DNA of 64,000 bases from positions 46,336 to 110,335 of the forward strand of contig CAVSRW010000017.1 in assembly GCA_963730405.1 (NCBI GenBank), written 5' to 3'. A program made the translations under genes and the position numbers. A model generated the notes under the pieces. The model worked only from the letters and a program-made list of their open reading frames with translations. It did not search any database and had not been told where the DNA came from. Position 1 is the stretch's first letter; the number at the start of each line of letters is the position of its first letter. Origin of the DNA: Gaiellasilicea sp963730405. GTDB taxonomy: Bacteria > Actinomycetota > Thermoleophilia > Gaiellales > Gaiellaceae. This document shows positions 51,941 through 61,993 of this stretch, one piece after another.

Positions 51941-52351
51941 GTGGCCCGTCCCTCGACCGAGATGCTGTCCACGGTTCCGCTCTTCTCCGGCCTCGAGCGC
52001 CGCGACCTCGAGCGGATCGCAGACTCGTTCAAGCAGCGCGACTACTCGGCCGGCGACACGATCGCGAGCGAGGGCTCCGGCGGCGCCGGCTTCTTCGTGA
52101 TCGGCGAGGGCACGGCGAAGGTGACCGTCCACGGCGACGAGCGCGCGACGCTCGGACCGGGCGACTACTTCGGGGAGATCGCGCTGATCGACGAGGGGGC
52201 ACGCACGGCCACGGTCACGGCCGAGACGGACATGACGGCCTACGCGATGACGTTCTGGGAGTTCCGCCCGATCGTCGAGACCGATTCCCGGATCGCGTGG
52301 AAGCTCGTCCAGGCGCTCGCGCACCGGCTGCGCGAGGCCGACGCGCGCTAG
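51941..52351 (+). CDS. Cyclic nucleotide-binding domain protein
   Basis: 136 residues, a single cNMP-binding (CAP_ED) domain: LSTVPLFSGLERRDLERIADSFKQRDYSAGDTI, GAGFFVIGEGTAKV and the phosphate-binding cassette GDYFGEIALIDEGARTATVTA. There is no helix-turn-helix, so it is not a Crp regulator by itself. Ligand and partner unknown. Stops convergent with glycerate kinase (4-nt overlap). Confidence 0.88.
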   Translation: MARPSTEMLSTVPLFSGLERRDLERIADSFKQRDYSAGDTIASEGSGGAGFFVIGEGTAKVTVHGDERATLGPGDYFGEIALIDEGARTATVTAETDMTAYAMTFWEFRPIVETDSRIAWKLVQALAHRLREADAR

Positions 52352-53278
52352 CGCCGGCCGGACGCGAGGTCACGACCGGCAGCGACGAGGTCCTCACGCG
52401 CTCTCGCCGGGTCGCCCGACAACGCGAGCGTCGTGGCGCCCGGCACCCCCGCGGCGACGACGCCTCCGACCACGACGCATCGTGTCGAGCCGCATCGCCG
52501 CACGACCTCGCCGGGAGCCTTGCCGAGGGCCGTCGTGGCGTCGATCCGGCCCTCGCCCGTGACGACCAGGTCGAACCCGGTGGCGTCGAAGCCGACCGCG
52601 TCGAGCACGAGTGGGGCACCGGCGACGAGCTCGGCGCCCAGCGAGGCGAGAGCCGCGCCGAGGCCACCCGCGGCGCCGCCGAAGCGCGCGTCCCGGAGGG
52701 CCTCGAGGTCGTCTCGGTCCGCGAAGCGGCGCTCGAGCTCGGCCACGACCTCGCTGCCCGCACCCTTCTGCGGGCCGAAGAGGCGCGGCGCCTCGAGCAG
52801 CGTGGCGGAGACGTCGCAGGCGACGCGTGTGGGCACCGGCAGCTCGCCGACCACTTCGAGGAACCCGGCGCCGGCGTCCATCGTCGCCGTGCCGCCGAGC
52901 CCGAGCACGAGGCTGCGCGCGCCGTTCGCGAGCGCCGCTGCGACGAGCTCGCCGAAGCCGCGGCTCGACGCCGCGAGCGGGTCGAGCCGGCCCGGGTCGA
53001 GCGGCACCGCGGCGGCCGCCTCGACGACGGCTGTCCGGTCCGGCAGCAGGAGCCACCGCAGCCCGCCGCGGCTCCCCGAACGCGTCGTGGACGTCGGCCT
53101 TCCGCCACTCGCCCCCGCGGGCGAGCCAGAGCGCTTCCGCGGTGCCCTCGCCGCCGTCGGCGACCGGCAGCTCGACCGCGTCGGCTCCGGCGGAGCGCAG
53201 GCCTTCGGCCAATGCCGCGGCCGCTGCGGCGGCCGTGAGAACGCCCTTGAAGCTAGCCGGGGACGCGAGCGCGCGCAC
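52348..53278 (-). CDS. Glycerate 2-kinase, frameshifted (+1 base at 53074-53077)
   Basis: Phosphorylates D-glycerate (GlxK/GarK family). First frame: VRALASPASFKGVLTAAAAA and ELPVADGGEGTAEAL; next frame: RWLLLPDRTAVVEAAAA, LVLGLGGTATMDAGAGFLEV, FGPQKGAG, GFDLVVTGEGRIDATTALGKAPGEV. Removing one C of the CCCC (a G on the coding strand) joins them as AFGSRGGLRW in a 309-residue chain. That is shorter than the usual ~370. The 5' end overlaps the flippase-like gene by 26 nt. Confidence 0.82.
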
Positions 53279-54314
53279 GACGACCCCGCTCGGGCGGATG
53301 CGTCTCCTCGAATTCCTCGTCGACCTGGATCTCGTCCGCCTCGGGCATGTCGCGGAGCGTCGCGAACGAGAGCCCTTCTCGGGCGAGGAAGATCAGGCCG
53401 ACGCCGACGCCGACCGACATCTCGATCACCTGCAGGACGAGCGCGTAGGCGAAGCCGGTCGAATAGGGGACGCCGTAGCGGACGAGCGGCAGCGCGACGG
53501 CAGCCTGGAGCAGCCCGATGTTGCCCGGCCAGAGCGGGAAGATCGTCGCCACGTTCATCAACAGCAGGACCAGCGCGGCCGCCGGCAGCGGCGCGTGGAT
53601 GTCGAAGGCGCGCATCGCGACGTAGACCGCGAGCAGCTGCATGAACCAGCCGGCGCACTGGAGCAGGATCGCGCCGAGCGCCGGCAGCGGCGAGCGCAGC
53701 ACCGCGAGTCCCTGCCGCGCCATCGCGAGCAGCCGTCGCACGGAGTGCGCGGTGTCGAGCGGCCGATGGTGCCGCCGCGCCGTCACGACGGCGATGGTGA
53801 AGAGTGCGCCACCGATGATCGAGACGACGAGGAGGCTCGTCGCGGCCCAGTGCGGGATCTTTGCGGTCGCGATCACGTAGAGGATCAACAGCAGCGCCGG
53901 GAAGAGGTCGAAGAGCCGGTGGGCGAACACGGTGCCGACGAGCGCGCCGCTCGACCCGCGTCCGCGGGGAACGTGGCGCCGGAGTACCGCCACCCGCGCG
54001 AGCTCGCCGATCCGCCCCGGAAGGACGGCATTTGCGAGCAGGCCGACCGAGAACGCCGAGAAGACGTTGCGGAAGCGAGGCTGAGGCGGCTCGAGCGCCT
54101 GATTGATCGTCAGCTGCCAGGCAACGGCGCGGAACAGGACGGAGAGGAGGTTCAGGCCGAGCGCGAAGGCGACCCACGCCCAGTTGACGAGGTCGAACGC
54201 GTGGTAGACGACGTTCCAGTCCGGGCCGCGCCACCAGAGCAGGGCAGCGACCACGGCGAGCAGCGGCAGGCCCAACGAGGCGCGGAGCCAGGGGCTCCGC
54301 GGCACGTACTTCAT
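53253..54314 (-). CDS. Lysylphosphatidylglycerol synthase TM region / UPF0104 (flippase-like)
   Basis: 353 residues, eight or more hydrophobic segments. FRAVAWQLTINQALEPPQPRFRNVFSAFSVGLLANAVLPGRIGELARVAVLRRH is the AglD/MprF-TM signature, and NVATIFPLWPGNIGLLQAAVALPLVRYG the second. Proteins of this family are thought to move lipid-linked sugars or aminoacyl lipids across the membrane. Coupled (ATGA) to a PimA-like glycosyltransferase, supporting a glycolipid role. Confidence 0.82.
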   Translation of the reverse strand: MKYVPRSPWLRASLGLPLLAVVAALLWWRGPDWNVVYHAFDLVNWAWVAFALGLNLLSVLFRAVAWQLTINQALEPPQPRFRNVFSAFSVGLLANAVLPGRIGELARVAVLRRHVPRGRGSSGALVGTVFAHRLFDLFPALLLILYVIATAKIPHWAATSLLVVSIIGGALFTIAVVTARRHHRPLDTAHSVRRLLAMARQGLAVLRSPLPALGAILLQCAGWFMQLLAVYVAMRAFDIHAPLPAAALVLLLMNVATIFPLWPGNIGLLQAAVALPLVRYGVPYSTGFAYALVLQVIEMSVGVGVGLIFLAREGLSFATLRDMPEADEIQVDEEFEETHPPERGRRARARVPG

Positions 54315-55456
54315 GCCGCCACCGTCGCGGACGCCGGCGCTGCGCTGATGCCGTCGTAGATCCGCTCCAGCCGTCGCGCGATGTCCTGCCACGAGTAGCT
54401 GTCGATCGCGAGCTGCCTCGCGGCCTCACCGAGCTGCTGCCGGTGGGCCTCGTCGGCCAGCAGCTCGTCGATCGCGTCGGCGAGCGCTTCCGGATCGTCG
54501 GGCGGGACGCCGATCGAGGTCTCCGGTGTCATCACGTCCCGGTAGCCGGGGATGTCGGACGCGACCACAGGGGTCGCGCAGGCGAAGGCGCGGGTGAGCA
54601 CCATCCCGAAGCTCTCGCCTCCCAGCGAAGGCGCGACGAGCGCCTTCGCAGAAGCGAGCTCGATCGTCAGATCGTCCTGGCTGAGGAAGCCGAGCACGTC
54701 GATTCCCTCGTCGGAGACGCGCAGGCGCGTCAGCAGCAGGCGGACGGCGAGTGGGTCTGCGCCTGCGATCCGCAGCCGCGCCCCGGTGCGCCGCCGGATC
54801 TCCGGCCATGCCCGCAGGAGCACTTGGAGCCCCTTCCGCGGCTCCTGCCGGCCGGCGAACACGAGCCGGTGCTCGCGGCCGCCCGGATCGACGCCCTCCG
54901 GGATGAGCACGCCGTTGGGCACGATCTCGTACTCGCCGGGGAGCCAGCGCTGCGCCGACGCGCGCGCCTGCTCGGAGACCGCGATCCGCCGGTCGAGTCG
55001 CTCCTCGAGGAAGCCCCAGACCGGGGTGGCCAGCCGCATCCAGCCGAGGTCACCGCTCGCGTGGTGCGTCCCCACCATCGGGCCGTCGAACATGGCCAGC
55101 GCCGCGATGCACGGGGTGGGCGTCATCGGCTCGTGCAGGTGCAGGACGTCGAACCGCTCCTGCGCGAGCACGCGCCGGATCCGGAGTATCGAGCGCGGGC
55201 TGAGGATGATGTTCGGCAGCGACCCGTTCGCCGGCACGATCACCGACCGGCCGACCGGGATCACCTCCGGCGGCGGCTCACCGTGCCGACCGACACGCGG
55301 ATGCAGCACTCGCGTGAACTGCCCGGGGGGGTCGTTGCCCATGATCAGCCGCACGTCGTGGCCGCGCTCGCGCAGCGCAGCAGCCTGCAGCTCCGCGTGC
55401 TCCACGACCGCGCCCCAGAATGACCAGGAGAACGGCACGACGATGCCCACCTTCAT
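54311..55456 (-). CDS. Glycosyltransferase family 4 (PimA-like)
   Basis: 381 residues, GT-B fold. VGIVVPFSWSFWGAVVEHAELQAAALRERGHDV, PANGSLPNIILSPRS and FDVLHLHEPMTP follow the PimA (phosphatidyl-inositol mannosyltransferase) N-terminal pattern. The C-terminal GT1 domain has FAGRQEPRKGLQVLLRAWP, APSLGGESFGMVLTRAFACATPVVASDIPGY with the E-x7-E-type site. Likely transfers mannose or another hexose to a lipid; exact acceptor inferred only. Confidence 0.82.
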   Translation of the reverse strand: MKVGIVVPFSWSFWGAVVEHAELQAAALRERGHDVRLIMGNDPPGQFTRVLHPRVGRHGEPPPEVIPVGRSVIVPANGSLPNIILSPRSILRIRRVLAQERFDVLHLHEPMTPTPCIAALAMFDGPMVGTHHASGDLGWMRLATPVWGFLEERLDRRIAVSEQARASAQRWLPGEYEIVPNGVLIPEGVDPGGREHRLVFAGRQEPRKGLQVLLRAWPEIRRRTGARLRIAGADPLAVRLLLTRLRVSDEGIDVLGFLSQDDLTIELASAKALVAPSLGGESFGMVLTRAFACATPVVASDIPGYRDVMTPETSIGVPPDDPEALADAIDELLADEAHRQQLGEAARQLAIDSYSWQDIARRLERIYDGISAAPASATVAA

Positions 55457-55493
55457 CTCCGCACGAGTCTACGCGCGCCTGCACAATGGGCCG

Positions 55494-56405
55494 GTGCAGC
55501 TCGAAGGGGTCCACCACGTCACGCTGATCACGGGCGACGCGCCCCGGAACGTCGAGTTCTACACCCGCGTCCTGGGGCTGCGGCTCGTGAAGAAGACGGT
55601 CAACCAGGACGACCCGACCGTCTATCACCTGTTCTACGCGGACGAGCGGGGCAGCGCCGGCTCGGACATCACCTTCTTCGAGTACCCCGGCGCGACGCGC
55701 GGCAAGGCGGGCCCAGGCATGGTGCACACGATCGTCTGGCGCGTCGGCACTCCCGCGGCGCTCGACTTCTGGGAGCAGCGCCTGGCCGGGCCGGCGGAGA
55801 ACATCGATCGCGTGGACAGCAGCCTCATCTTCGAGGACTTCGAGGGCGTCCGGCACGAGCTCCGCGTCGTCGAGACCGACGACGAGCCGCTTGTCGCCCG
55901 GCACCCGGAGATCCCCGAGGAGCACGCGCTCCAGGGCTTCGACGGCGTCAGGGCCTACGCGATCGACCCCGAGCGCAGCACCGCGCTGCTCGAGGACACC
56001 CTCGGCTTCACGCCCCGCGGCGACTACACCTGGGAGGCCCGCGGCGACAGGCGCGGCGGCTCGTACGCCTACGACACCGCGCCCGAGGGCCGGGGCATCC
56101 CCGGCGCGGGGACCGTCCACCACGTCGCGTGGGCGACCACGATGGACGACCACGACGCCTGGCAGGAGCGCGTCGCCGAAGCCGGCCAACGGCCGACACC
56201 GGTGATCGACCGCTTCTACTTCAAGTCGATCTACTTCCGCGAGCCGAACGGGATCCTGTTCGAGCTGGCGACGCTCGGCCCCGGCTTCGCCACCGACGAG
56301 GATCCCGAGCATCTGGGCGAGCGGCTCTCGCTGCCCCCGGACTTCGAGCACCTACGCGAGCAGATCGAGCCGCGGCTGACGCCGCTGCCGAGCCCGCGCG
56401 GGTGA
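55494..56405 (+). CDS. VOC-family ring-cleaving dioxygenase / glyoxalase-like protein
   Basis: 303 residues with two VOC halves. QLEGVHHVTLITGDAPRNVEFYTRVLGLRLVKKTVNQDDP and HHVAWATTMDDHDAWQ are typical of MhqO/MhqA-like hydroquinone dioxygenases; metal ligands likely His8 (VHHVT), His of GMVHTIVW-type strands and Glu in GILFELAT. GTG start. Coupled to a carboxylesterase, as in Bacillus mhq operons. Confidence 0.8.
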   Translation: MQLEGVHHVTLITGDAPRNVEFYTRVLGLRLVKKTVNQDDPTVYHLFYADERGSAGSDITFFEYPGATRGKAGPGMVHTIVWRVGTPAALDFWEQRLAGPAENIDRVDSSLIFEDFEGVRHELRVVETDDEPLVARHPEIPEEHALQGFDGVRAYAIDPERSTALLEDTLGFTPRGDYTWEARGDRRGGSYAYDTAPEGRGIPGAGTVHHVAWATTMDDHDAWQERVAEAGQRPTPVIDRFYFKSIYFREPNGILFELATLGPGFATDEDPEHLGERLSLPPDFEHLREQIEPRLTPLPSPRG

Positions 56406-57022
56406 GCCTTCACGTCCTCGAGCGCCCCGCCGCGGGTGACCCGGCCGGGACGCTCGTGCTCCTCCACGGCCGCGGCGCCGACGAGCACGATCTCTTTCCG
56501 CTTCTGGACGCGCTCGACCCCGAGCGCCGGCTGCGCGGCCTGACGCCCGGCGGCCCGCTCGCGCTGCCGCCCGGGGGCCGGCACTGGTACCGACTCGCCG
56601 GCATCCCGACGCCCGATGCCGACACGTTCTGGCCCAGCTTCGAGGCGCTTTCCGAGCTCCTCGACGGCCTGGCACCGCCGCTCGTGCTCGGCGGCTTCTC
56701 GCAGGGCGCCGTGATGAGCTACGCGCTGGGGCTCGGTCGCGGCCCGGATCAGCGGCCGGCGGCGCTACTGCCGCTGTCGGGTTTCATGCCTCGCGTCGAG
56801 GGGCTCGAGCTCGACCTGTCGGGTCTCGACGGCTACCCCGTCGCGATCGCGCACGGGTCACTCGACCCCGTCATCTCGGTCGAGTGGAGCCGCGAGGCGC
56901 GCGACACGCTCACCACCGCGGGCGCCGACGTCACCTACAACGAGGCGCCGCTGCCCCACACGATCGACCCGCAGATCATCCCGGCGTTGCGCGGCTTCGT
57001 CGCGTCCGCGATCGGCCGCTAG
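56402..57022 (+). CDS. Phospholipase/carboxylesterase family hydrolase (MhqD-like)
   Basis: 206-residue alpha/beta hydrolase. LVLLHGRGADEHDLFPL oxyanion loop; nucleophile GGFSQGAVMSYALG (Ser100), acid Asp155 (HGSLDPVI), base His186 (PLPHTID). GTG start overlaps the VOC stop (GTGA). The VOC-esterase pair matches the mhqO-mhqD arrangement for quinone or aromatic detoxification. Confidence 0.87.
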   Translation: MSLHVLERPAAGDPAGTLVLLHGRGADEHDLFPLLDALDPERRLRGLTPGGPLALPPGGRHWYRLAGIPTPDADTFWPSFEALSELLDGLAPPLVLGGFSQGAVMSYALGLGRGPDQRPAALLPLSGFMPRVEGLELDLSGLDGYPVAIAHGSLDPVISVEWSREARDTLTTAGADVTYNEAPLPHTIDPQIIPALRGFVASAIGR

Positions 57023-57091
57023 CGGAAGTACGCCTCGGGTTACACCCGGCGGGCGATGGTGCGGTCGCCGTCCGCGCCGTAGCCTCGTTGC

Positions 57092-57352
57092 ATGGCGAAT
57101 GCAACGGTCGAGAGGGTTCCGTCGATCACGCCCCGGCAGCGCGACGTGATCGTCCTCATCGCCGCCGGGTGCTCCAACGATGAGGTCTCGGAGCGGCTCG
57201 GCATCTCCCCCAGGACGGTGAAGGCGCACTGCGACGTCCTTCGGCAGAAGCTCGGCGTCCGCCGCCGGCGCCAGCTGCCGATCGCATACCGGAGCCTCAC
57301 CGGCGAGGACCCTCTCGCACAGGGCCTCGACCCGCACGGGTCGGGGAGCTGA
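57092..57352 (+). CDS. Small LuxR-type DNA-binding protein
   Basis: 86 residues: only a GerE/LuxR helix-turn-helix (TPRQRDVIVLIAAGCSNDEVSERLGISPRTVKAHCDVLRQKLGV) and a short tail, no receiver or ligand domain. It may act as a partner of a longer regulator. A strong hairpin terminator follows. Confidence 0.75.
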   Translation: MANATVERVPSITPRQRDVIVLIAAGCSNDEVSERLGISPRTVKAHCDVLRQKLGVRRRRQLPIAYRSLTGEDPLAQGLDPHGSGS

Positions 57353-57357
57353 CGGCA

Positions 57358-57392
57358 GCGCGCCCGCGACTCCTGTGGGGTCGCGGGCGCGC
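57358..57392 (+). terminator. Intrinsic hairpin after the small luxR gene
   Basis: GCGCGCCCGCGAC/GTCGCGGGCGCGC, a perfect 13-bp stem with a 9-nt loop, 6 bp beyond the stop codon, with only CTAATC following. It separates the small LuxR gene from the large regulator. Confidence 0.75.
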
Positions 57393-57450
57393 CTAATCAA
57401 GGAAATCGGAGGCGCGATAGGCTTTCGACCGGGTTCGTGGCACCCCCACG

Positions 57451-59962
57451 ATGCGCAAGGGCACCGCAACCGAGCCGCAGACGAGGCGCCGCAGGATCAT
57501 CGAGCGCCCCCGCCTGACGCGCCTGCTCGACGAGAGCCAGGGCAGGATCAAGATGCTCGTCGCCCCTGCCGGCTACGGCAAGACGACCCTCGCCCGGCAG
57601 TGGCTGGAGGGAAAGCAGGCCGTCTGGTACACCGCAACGCCGGCGTCGGCCGACGTGGCGGCGCTAACCGTGGGTCTACGCGATGCGGCGGTGCAGGTCG
57701 TCTCGGGGGCCGGTGAGGCGCTGGACGCACAACTGCCGCTGATCGTCGAGGGTGGTGACCCGAGCAAGCTGGGGAGCATGCTCGCCTCAGATCTCCAGTC
57801 CTGGCCGCGCGAGGCATGGCTGATCATCGACGACTACCACTATCTCGCGGCGGCGCCGGGTGAGACGTTTATCGAGACTCTGCTCCTACAGGCGCCACTC
57901 AACAGCCTGGTGATTACAAGGCTCCGCCCGTCTTGGGCGTCATCGCGGCGCGTTCTCTACGGCGAGGTCTCTGAAATCGATCGAACCGCGCTGGCGATGA
58001 CAGATGATGAAGCAACAGAACTTCTCGCGAGTCACATCGGGAAGACCGAAGAGTTGATAAGCCTCGCCCGCGGTTGGCCGGCCGTCCTTGCTCTCGCCTC
58101 TATCTCGGCCGCTCCGGTGCCGGACACCTCGACGGCGACGCACTTGCATCGCTTTTTCGCAGACGAGCTCTATCAGCGAATCGATCGCGATGTGCAACGG
58201 ACGCTATGCGAACTCGCGCTTCACGAAGCTCGCGGACGTGGCTTGGTCATGCGCGATCTCAACGCCGCGACGGCCAGAAAGGTACTCGACATCGGGTTCG
58301 AGTCCGGGTTCCTCTCGGACGCACACGAAGGGGTGCTCACAATACACCCCCTCCTCCAGCAGTTTCTTCGAGGCAAGCTCGAAGACGAAGGCGGAAAACC
58401 GCTTCTGCGCACAATCAGGCGAGCAGCCAGACTCTTGATCCGAAATGAGGTTTGGGACGAAGCGTACGGGCTCATTAGCCGCTACGGCGACATCGACCTC
58501 TTGACCGAACTCTTGTCGTCGTGCATGGACGACATGCTCGGCTCAGGACGTATCGCGTCGTTAAAGACATGGGTCGAAACTGCGGATCAGGAGAAGCCAG
58601 CGATTCGCCTCGTCGGAGCGGAACTGGCGTTCCGAGATGGTCGGTTTCACGAGTCTGAGTCGCTTGGAACTCTCGCCGCTGAAGTGGATGGCATCGATGA
58701 GCGTCTACGAACACGAGCGCTCCTTGCTGCGGGACGCGCAGCACACGCCGCCTCGCGTGCCGAACGCGCGGCACAACTCTTCGCCGCGGCTCGCTCGAGC
58801 GCCCCGAACCCCGTGCTTCATCGCGCCGCCATGCTTGGCGAACTATCGGCAGCGATCGAACTTGAGCGGGCAGACGCACCGGAGCTCTTGGCTTCACTCG
58901 GGCCTTCCGAGCCGCTTCCTCCGGACGAGCGAGTGACTCTCGTTAGTCGCATGCTCAACCTTGAAACCCGGTTCGGACTACCGATCAGCGTCGATGAAGG
59001 CCGCGCGATGTGGCAGCTTCTCAGTCGGGTCTCCGATCCGGTGGCTCGCTCATCCTTCCGTAACGTGTTTGGGTATGCACTGGCCGCGATGGGATCCGGC
59101 GATGAAGCACTGCAGCTGACCGCCGAACAGCTTGACGACGCCGGCCGCTGTCGGCTCGACTTCGTAATCCCCTACGCGCTAACCAATCAAGCGATCGTCT
59201 TGACGCTTCGCCGGGAATACGCAGAGGCCGAGGCCCAGCTTGACGAGGCGGCGGAGCGAGCGCGGAGTACAAGTGATGAGACAGCTCACTACATTGCGTG
59301 GGCGGCACGAGCGAGGCTGTACAACGCTCAGGCCGCCTTCGGCCTCGTCACCTCCAACCCGATCCCCAGGATCCACCGGGTGACCAGTTCGCTCGAGGCC
59401 GAGCTGGTTTCGTGTTACGCGCTCGCCTTCGCCGCGCAAGGGGAGCTCGAGCGTGCGCGCAACGACGCGCCACCGCGCTCTCGACCGGTCCATCGCCATC
59501 GAGACTGCTATCACAGCACCTTGTGCGCTGTCAGTCGTGTGCACGCGCGCAGGAAGCGGCGCCGGCGCGCTGCCTCATGCACGCCGCGCTCTAGCCGCGG
59601 CGACACGGTCCGGGATGATCGAATCGTTCGTATCTGCCTATCGTGGTTGTCCGGAACTGGTACTCAGTCTTCTGGTTGATGAAGCGACGCATGAAGACCT
59701 CGAACGGATCCTGGCTAGTGCGGGTGATGTTTCCCTTGCGCCTGGCATGGCTTCTCGCCAGGGATCGATCTTGATCCTCACGAAACGTGAAAAGGAGGTT
59801 CTCGGGCTAGTGGCCCAGGGACTCTCAAACGCTCAGATCGGAAAACGCCTGTTCATCAGCCCCGTGACCGTGAAGGTTCATGTGCGTCACATTTTCGAGA
59901 AGCTCCGTGTGAAGTCCCGGGCCGAAGCGACGCTACGCGCCGCACAGTTTGGCCGCGATTAG
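57451..59962 (+). CDS. Large ATP-binding LuxR (LAL/MalT-like) regulator, frameshifted (+1 base near 59456)
   Basis: About 836 residues after joining. N-terminal STAND-type ATPase: MLVAPAGYGKTTLARQW (Walker A, about 38-46) and WLIIDDYHYLA (Walker B). A long helical TPR-like sensor (about 400-690). C-terminal LuxR domain LTKREKEVLGLVAQGLSNAQIGKRLFISPVTVKVHVRHIFEKL. The first frame ends in nonsense after AQGELERAR; the next frame continues ATTRHRALDRSIAIETAI. From about 57.9 kb, codon use is less GC-rich at third positions than in surrounding genes. The ligand is unknown. Its stop overlaps the convergent HD-GYP gene. Confidence 0.82.
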
Positions 59963-61518
59963 CCGAGTGCAGCGACCGCGCGCACGGGCTCGATGCTAGG
60001 CAACTGAAGGCCGAAGTCGGAACGACGGCCCATCCGGTACTTCTCGTCGGCCGTCGCGAGAATCGCTTCGAAAGCGGCCACCACCGACACGTCGAACTGA
60101 GAGCCGACCGCCTGAGCAAGTCGTAGGCGCGCCACCTGGCTCGGCATTGCTTCGCGGTAAGGTCTGTCGGACGTCATGGCGTTGTATGCGTCCGCGACGG
60201 CAATGATGCGTCCGATCAGGGGGATTTCGTCGTTCGTCCGGCCGTCCGGATAGCCATTTCCGTCGATGCGCTCATGGTGATGGCGGACAATGTGCGCGAT
60301 CGCGGAATAGTCGTCCACGTTGGCGAGAATTCTCTCCCCGATTTCGGAATGCGTCTGCATGACACGACGCTCCTCGAGCGTTAGCGGGCCTTCCTTTTCA
60401 AGCAACCCCGGCGGAAGCCCGACCTTCCCAATGTCGTGTACAAGCCCAGCCAGATGCGCATTCTGTTGATCCTCTGTCGAGAGTCCCATCTTTTCGGCGA
60501 TGTCCCGCGAATAGATCGCGACCGCCGTCGAGTGGCCTGCGGTGTAGCGGTCACGAGCATCCAGCGTTGCGACGAGAGCAGCTGCGAACGAGAGGTTGGC
60601 GCGCTCTAGACGCGTGTTCGCCTCTATGAGCTCCGCTGTCGCTTGCCGCTGCTTCTGATAGAGCTGCGCGACGCGTTGGAGGGCGAGGACAGGAAGAAGG
60701 AAGGTGGCAACGACGGCGAACGAGTACAGCTCGTATCCGTACGCCAGGAAGCCGACGATCGGCACGTAGAGCGCCGTGGAGAGGATGAACGGCGGCAGGA
60801 TCGTTCGTGGATAAGCCAAGGGCGACCCCGAACGGCGGATCGCCAGGGTGCCCATGCTGATCGATACATCAACGACGATGTGCGCGAGTGAAGCCGCCAG
60901 AGCCGCAAGCAACATAGAGAGGAAGGCTGGCTCGGTCTGCGCATGAACCGCCGCGGCTGCCAGACCTGCGGCTGCACCCGTAAGTCCGCGTGCCGGTGTA
61001 TACACCGCCCACTTGAGATACGGGCGCCGCAAGTCAGACAGGTTCCCAAGCACGCCGACGATGAGGGCGGCGAGCGGACCGAACGCAACCGCGGCAAATA
61101 CGAATGGAACCACTGAGACAGCAAGTTCAATGCCGTGCTCCCGATCGCCGATCAGCGAAACGCTCTGGCGCTCCGCAACGGCAGCCACTAGGGCGAGCGC
61201 CAGCAGGTACCACAGATTCGGAACCCCGTAACCCGCCGTGACGAGCCAAGCGGCCGTTGCGAGCGTCAAGAGGCTAAGCGCCGCAGCCCACGCCGCAGTA
61301 GGAATGTCGAGGTTTTGGAAGAAACGCTTGCGCGCTCCCCCAAAAGGGTTATACGATCTGGATGCCGTTAGTTCCTCGATCGGGAGGTCCCCCGTGACTC
61401 GCCTAAAGTTCCGTCTCGTCGGTCTCACCAGCACGATGTCGCTGCTTGCCATGCTCGCCGGCAGCGGAAAGGCTTGGTAAAGCCGACGAATCCTCCCTTT
61501 CTCTACTGTGCGTGACAT
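59959..61518 (-). CDS. Membrane-bound HD-GYP domain protein
   Basis: 519 residues: N-terminal soluble tail, then seven or so membrane helices (about 80-275, MASE-like), a short coiled coil (QKQRQATAELIEANTRLERANLS), and an HD-GYP domain (GHSTAVAIYSRDIAEKMGL; LAGLVHDIGKVGLP; HHHERIDGNGYPDG). HD-GYP proteins hydrolyse cyclic di-GMP or related dinucleotides; all metal ligands are present. Codon use resembles the adjacent LAL gene and differs from the rest of the window. Confidence 0.88.
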   Translation of the reverse strand: MSRTVEKGRIRRLYQAFPLPASMASSDIVLVRPTRRNFRRVTGDLPIEELTASRSYNPFGGARKRFFQNLDIPTAAWAAALSLLTLATAAWLVTAGYGVPNLWYLLALALVAAVAERQSVSLIGDREHGIELAVSVVPFVFAAVAFGPLAALIVGVLGNLSDLRRPYLKWAVYTPARGLTGAAAGLAAAAVHAQTEPAFLSMLLAALAASLAHIVVDVSISMGTLAIRRSGSPLAYPRTILPPFILSTALYVPIVGFLAYGYELYSFAVVATFLLPVLALQRVAQLYQKQRQATAELIEANTRLERANLSFAAALVATLDARDRYTAGHSTAVAIYSRDIAEKMGLSTEDQQNAHLAGLVHDIGKVGLPPGLLEKEGPLTLEERRVMQTHSEIGERILANVDDYSAIAHIVRHHHERIDGNGYPDGRTNDEIPLIGRIIAVADAYNAMTSDRPYREAMPSQVARLRLAQAVGSQFDVSVVAAFEAILATADEKYRMGRRSDFGLQLPSIEPVRAVAALG

Positions 61519-61570
61519 CCCTCGTTCGGGTGGTTCTCCACAGGGTGTGAGAAAAGGGGATAAGTAGTCC

Positions 61571-61598
61571 AGGAGCCGCGCCGCAAGGCGCGGCTCCT
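61571..61598. terminator. Intrinsic terminator hairpin with GCAA tetraloop
   Basis: AGGAGCCGCGCC-GCAA-GGCGCGGCTCCT, a perfect 12-bp stem with a stable GNRA loop, 10 bp beyond the 61609 stop (minus) and about 50 bp upstream of the HD-GYP start. CTCTTTGG follows on the plus strand, so it could work in both directions. The rest of this 90-bp gap must hold the HD-GYP promoter. Confidence 0.75.
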
Positions 61599-61608
61599 CT
61601 TTGGTCCC

Positions 61609-61911
61609 CTAGCCGATGAGGCCGCGGCGGTAGCCGACGGCGACGGCGTGGGCCCGGCTGCGGGCCTGCAGCTTGGCGAGCAGGTGGCGGACGTGGGACT
61701 TGACCGTCTCCTCCGAGAGGAAGAGGCGCTGGCCGATCTCGCGGTTGACGAGGCCGTCGGCGACGAGCTGCAGCACCTCGATCTCGCGCATCGTCGGCTC
61801 CTGCTCGAGCTCGCGCATCGGCGGGGCGAACGGGATCACCTCGGCGTTGCCGTTCGAACGTCGCGCCGCAGCCGCCTCGAAGCGGCGGCTGTGGTCGAGA
61901 TACCGGCTCAT
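61609..61911 (-). CDS. LuxR-family DNA-binding protein
   Basis: 100 residues: a short charged N-terminus (SRYLDHSRRFEAAAARR) and a LuxR helix-turn-helix (PTMREIEVLQLVADGLVNREIGQRLFLSEETVKSHVRHLLAKLQ). No receiver domain. The frame is open further upstream (a GTG about 60 nt earlier); ATG at 61911 was chosen as the simplest start. Confidence 0.75.
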   Translation of the reverse strand: MSRYLDHSRRFEAAAARRSNGNAEVIPFAPPMRELEQEPTMREIEVLQLVADGLVNREIGQRLFLSEETVKSHVRHLLAKLQARSRAHAVAVGYRRGLIG

Positions 61912-61993
61912 GATCTCTTCGCGCTCAGCAGCGTCCACGTGCCGTACATCGGCTCCGAGGCGCACGCGCTTTAGCTCGAATGAGGTAATCCGC

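Noticed and set aside
51941..52351. Crp/Fnr transcription factor
   Set aside because: Only the cyclic-nucleotide domain is present; no helix-turn-helix before the stop codon.
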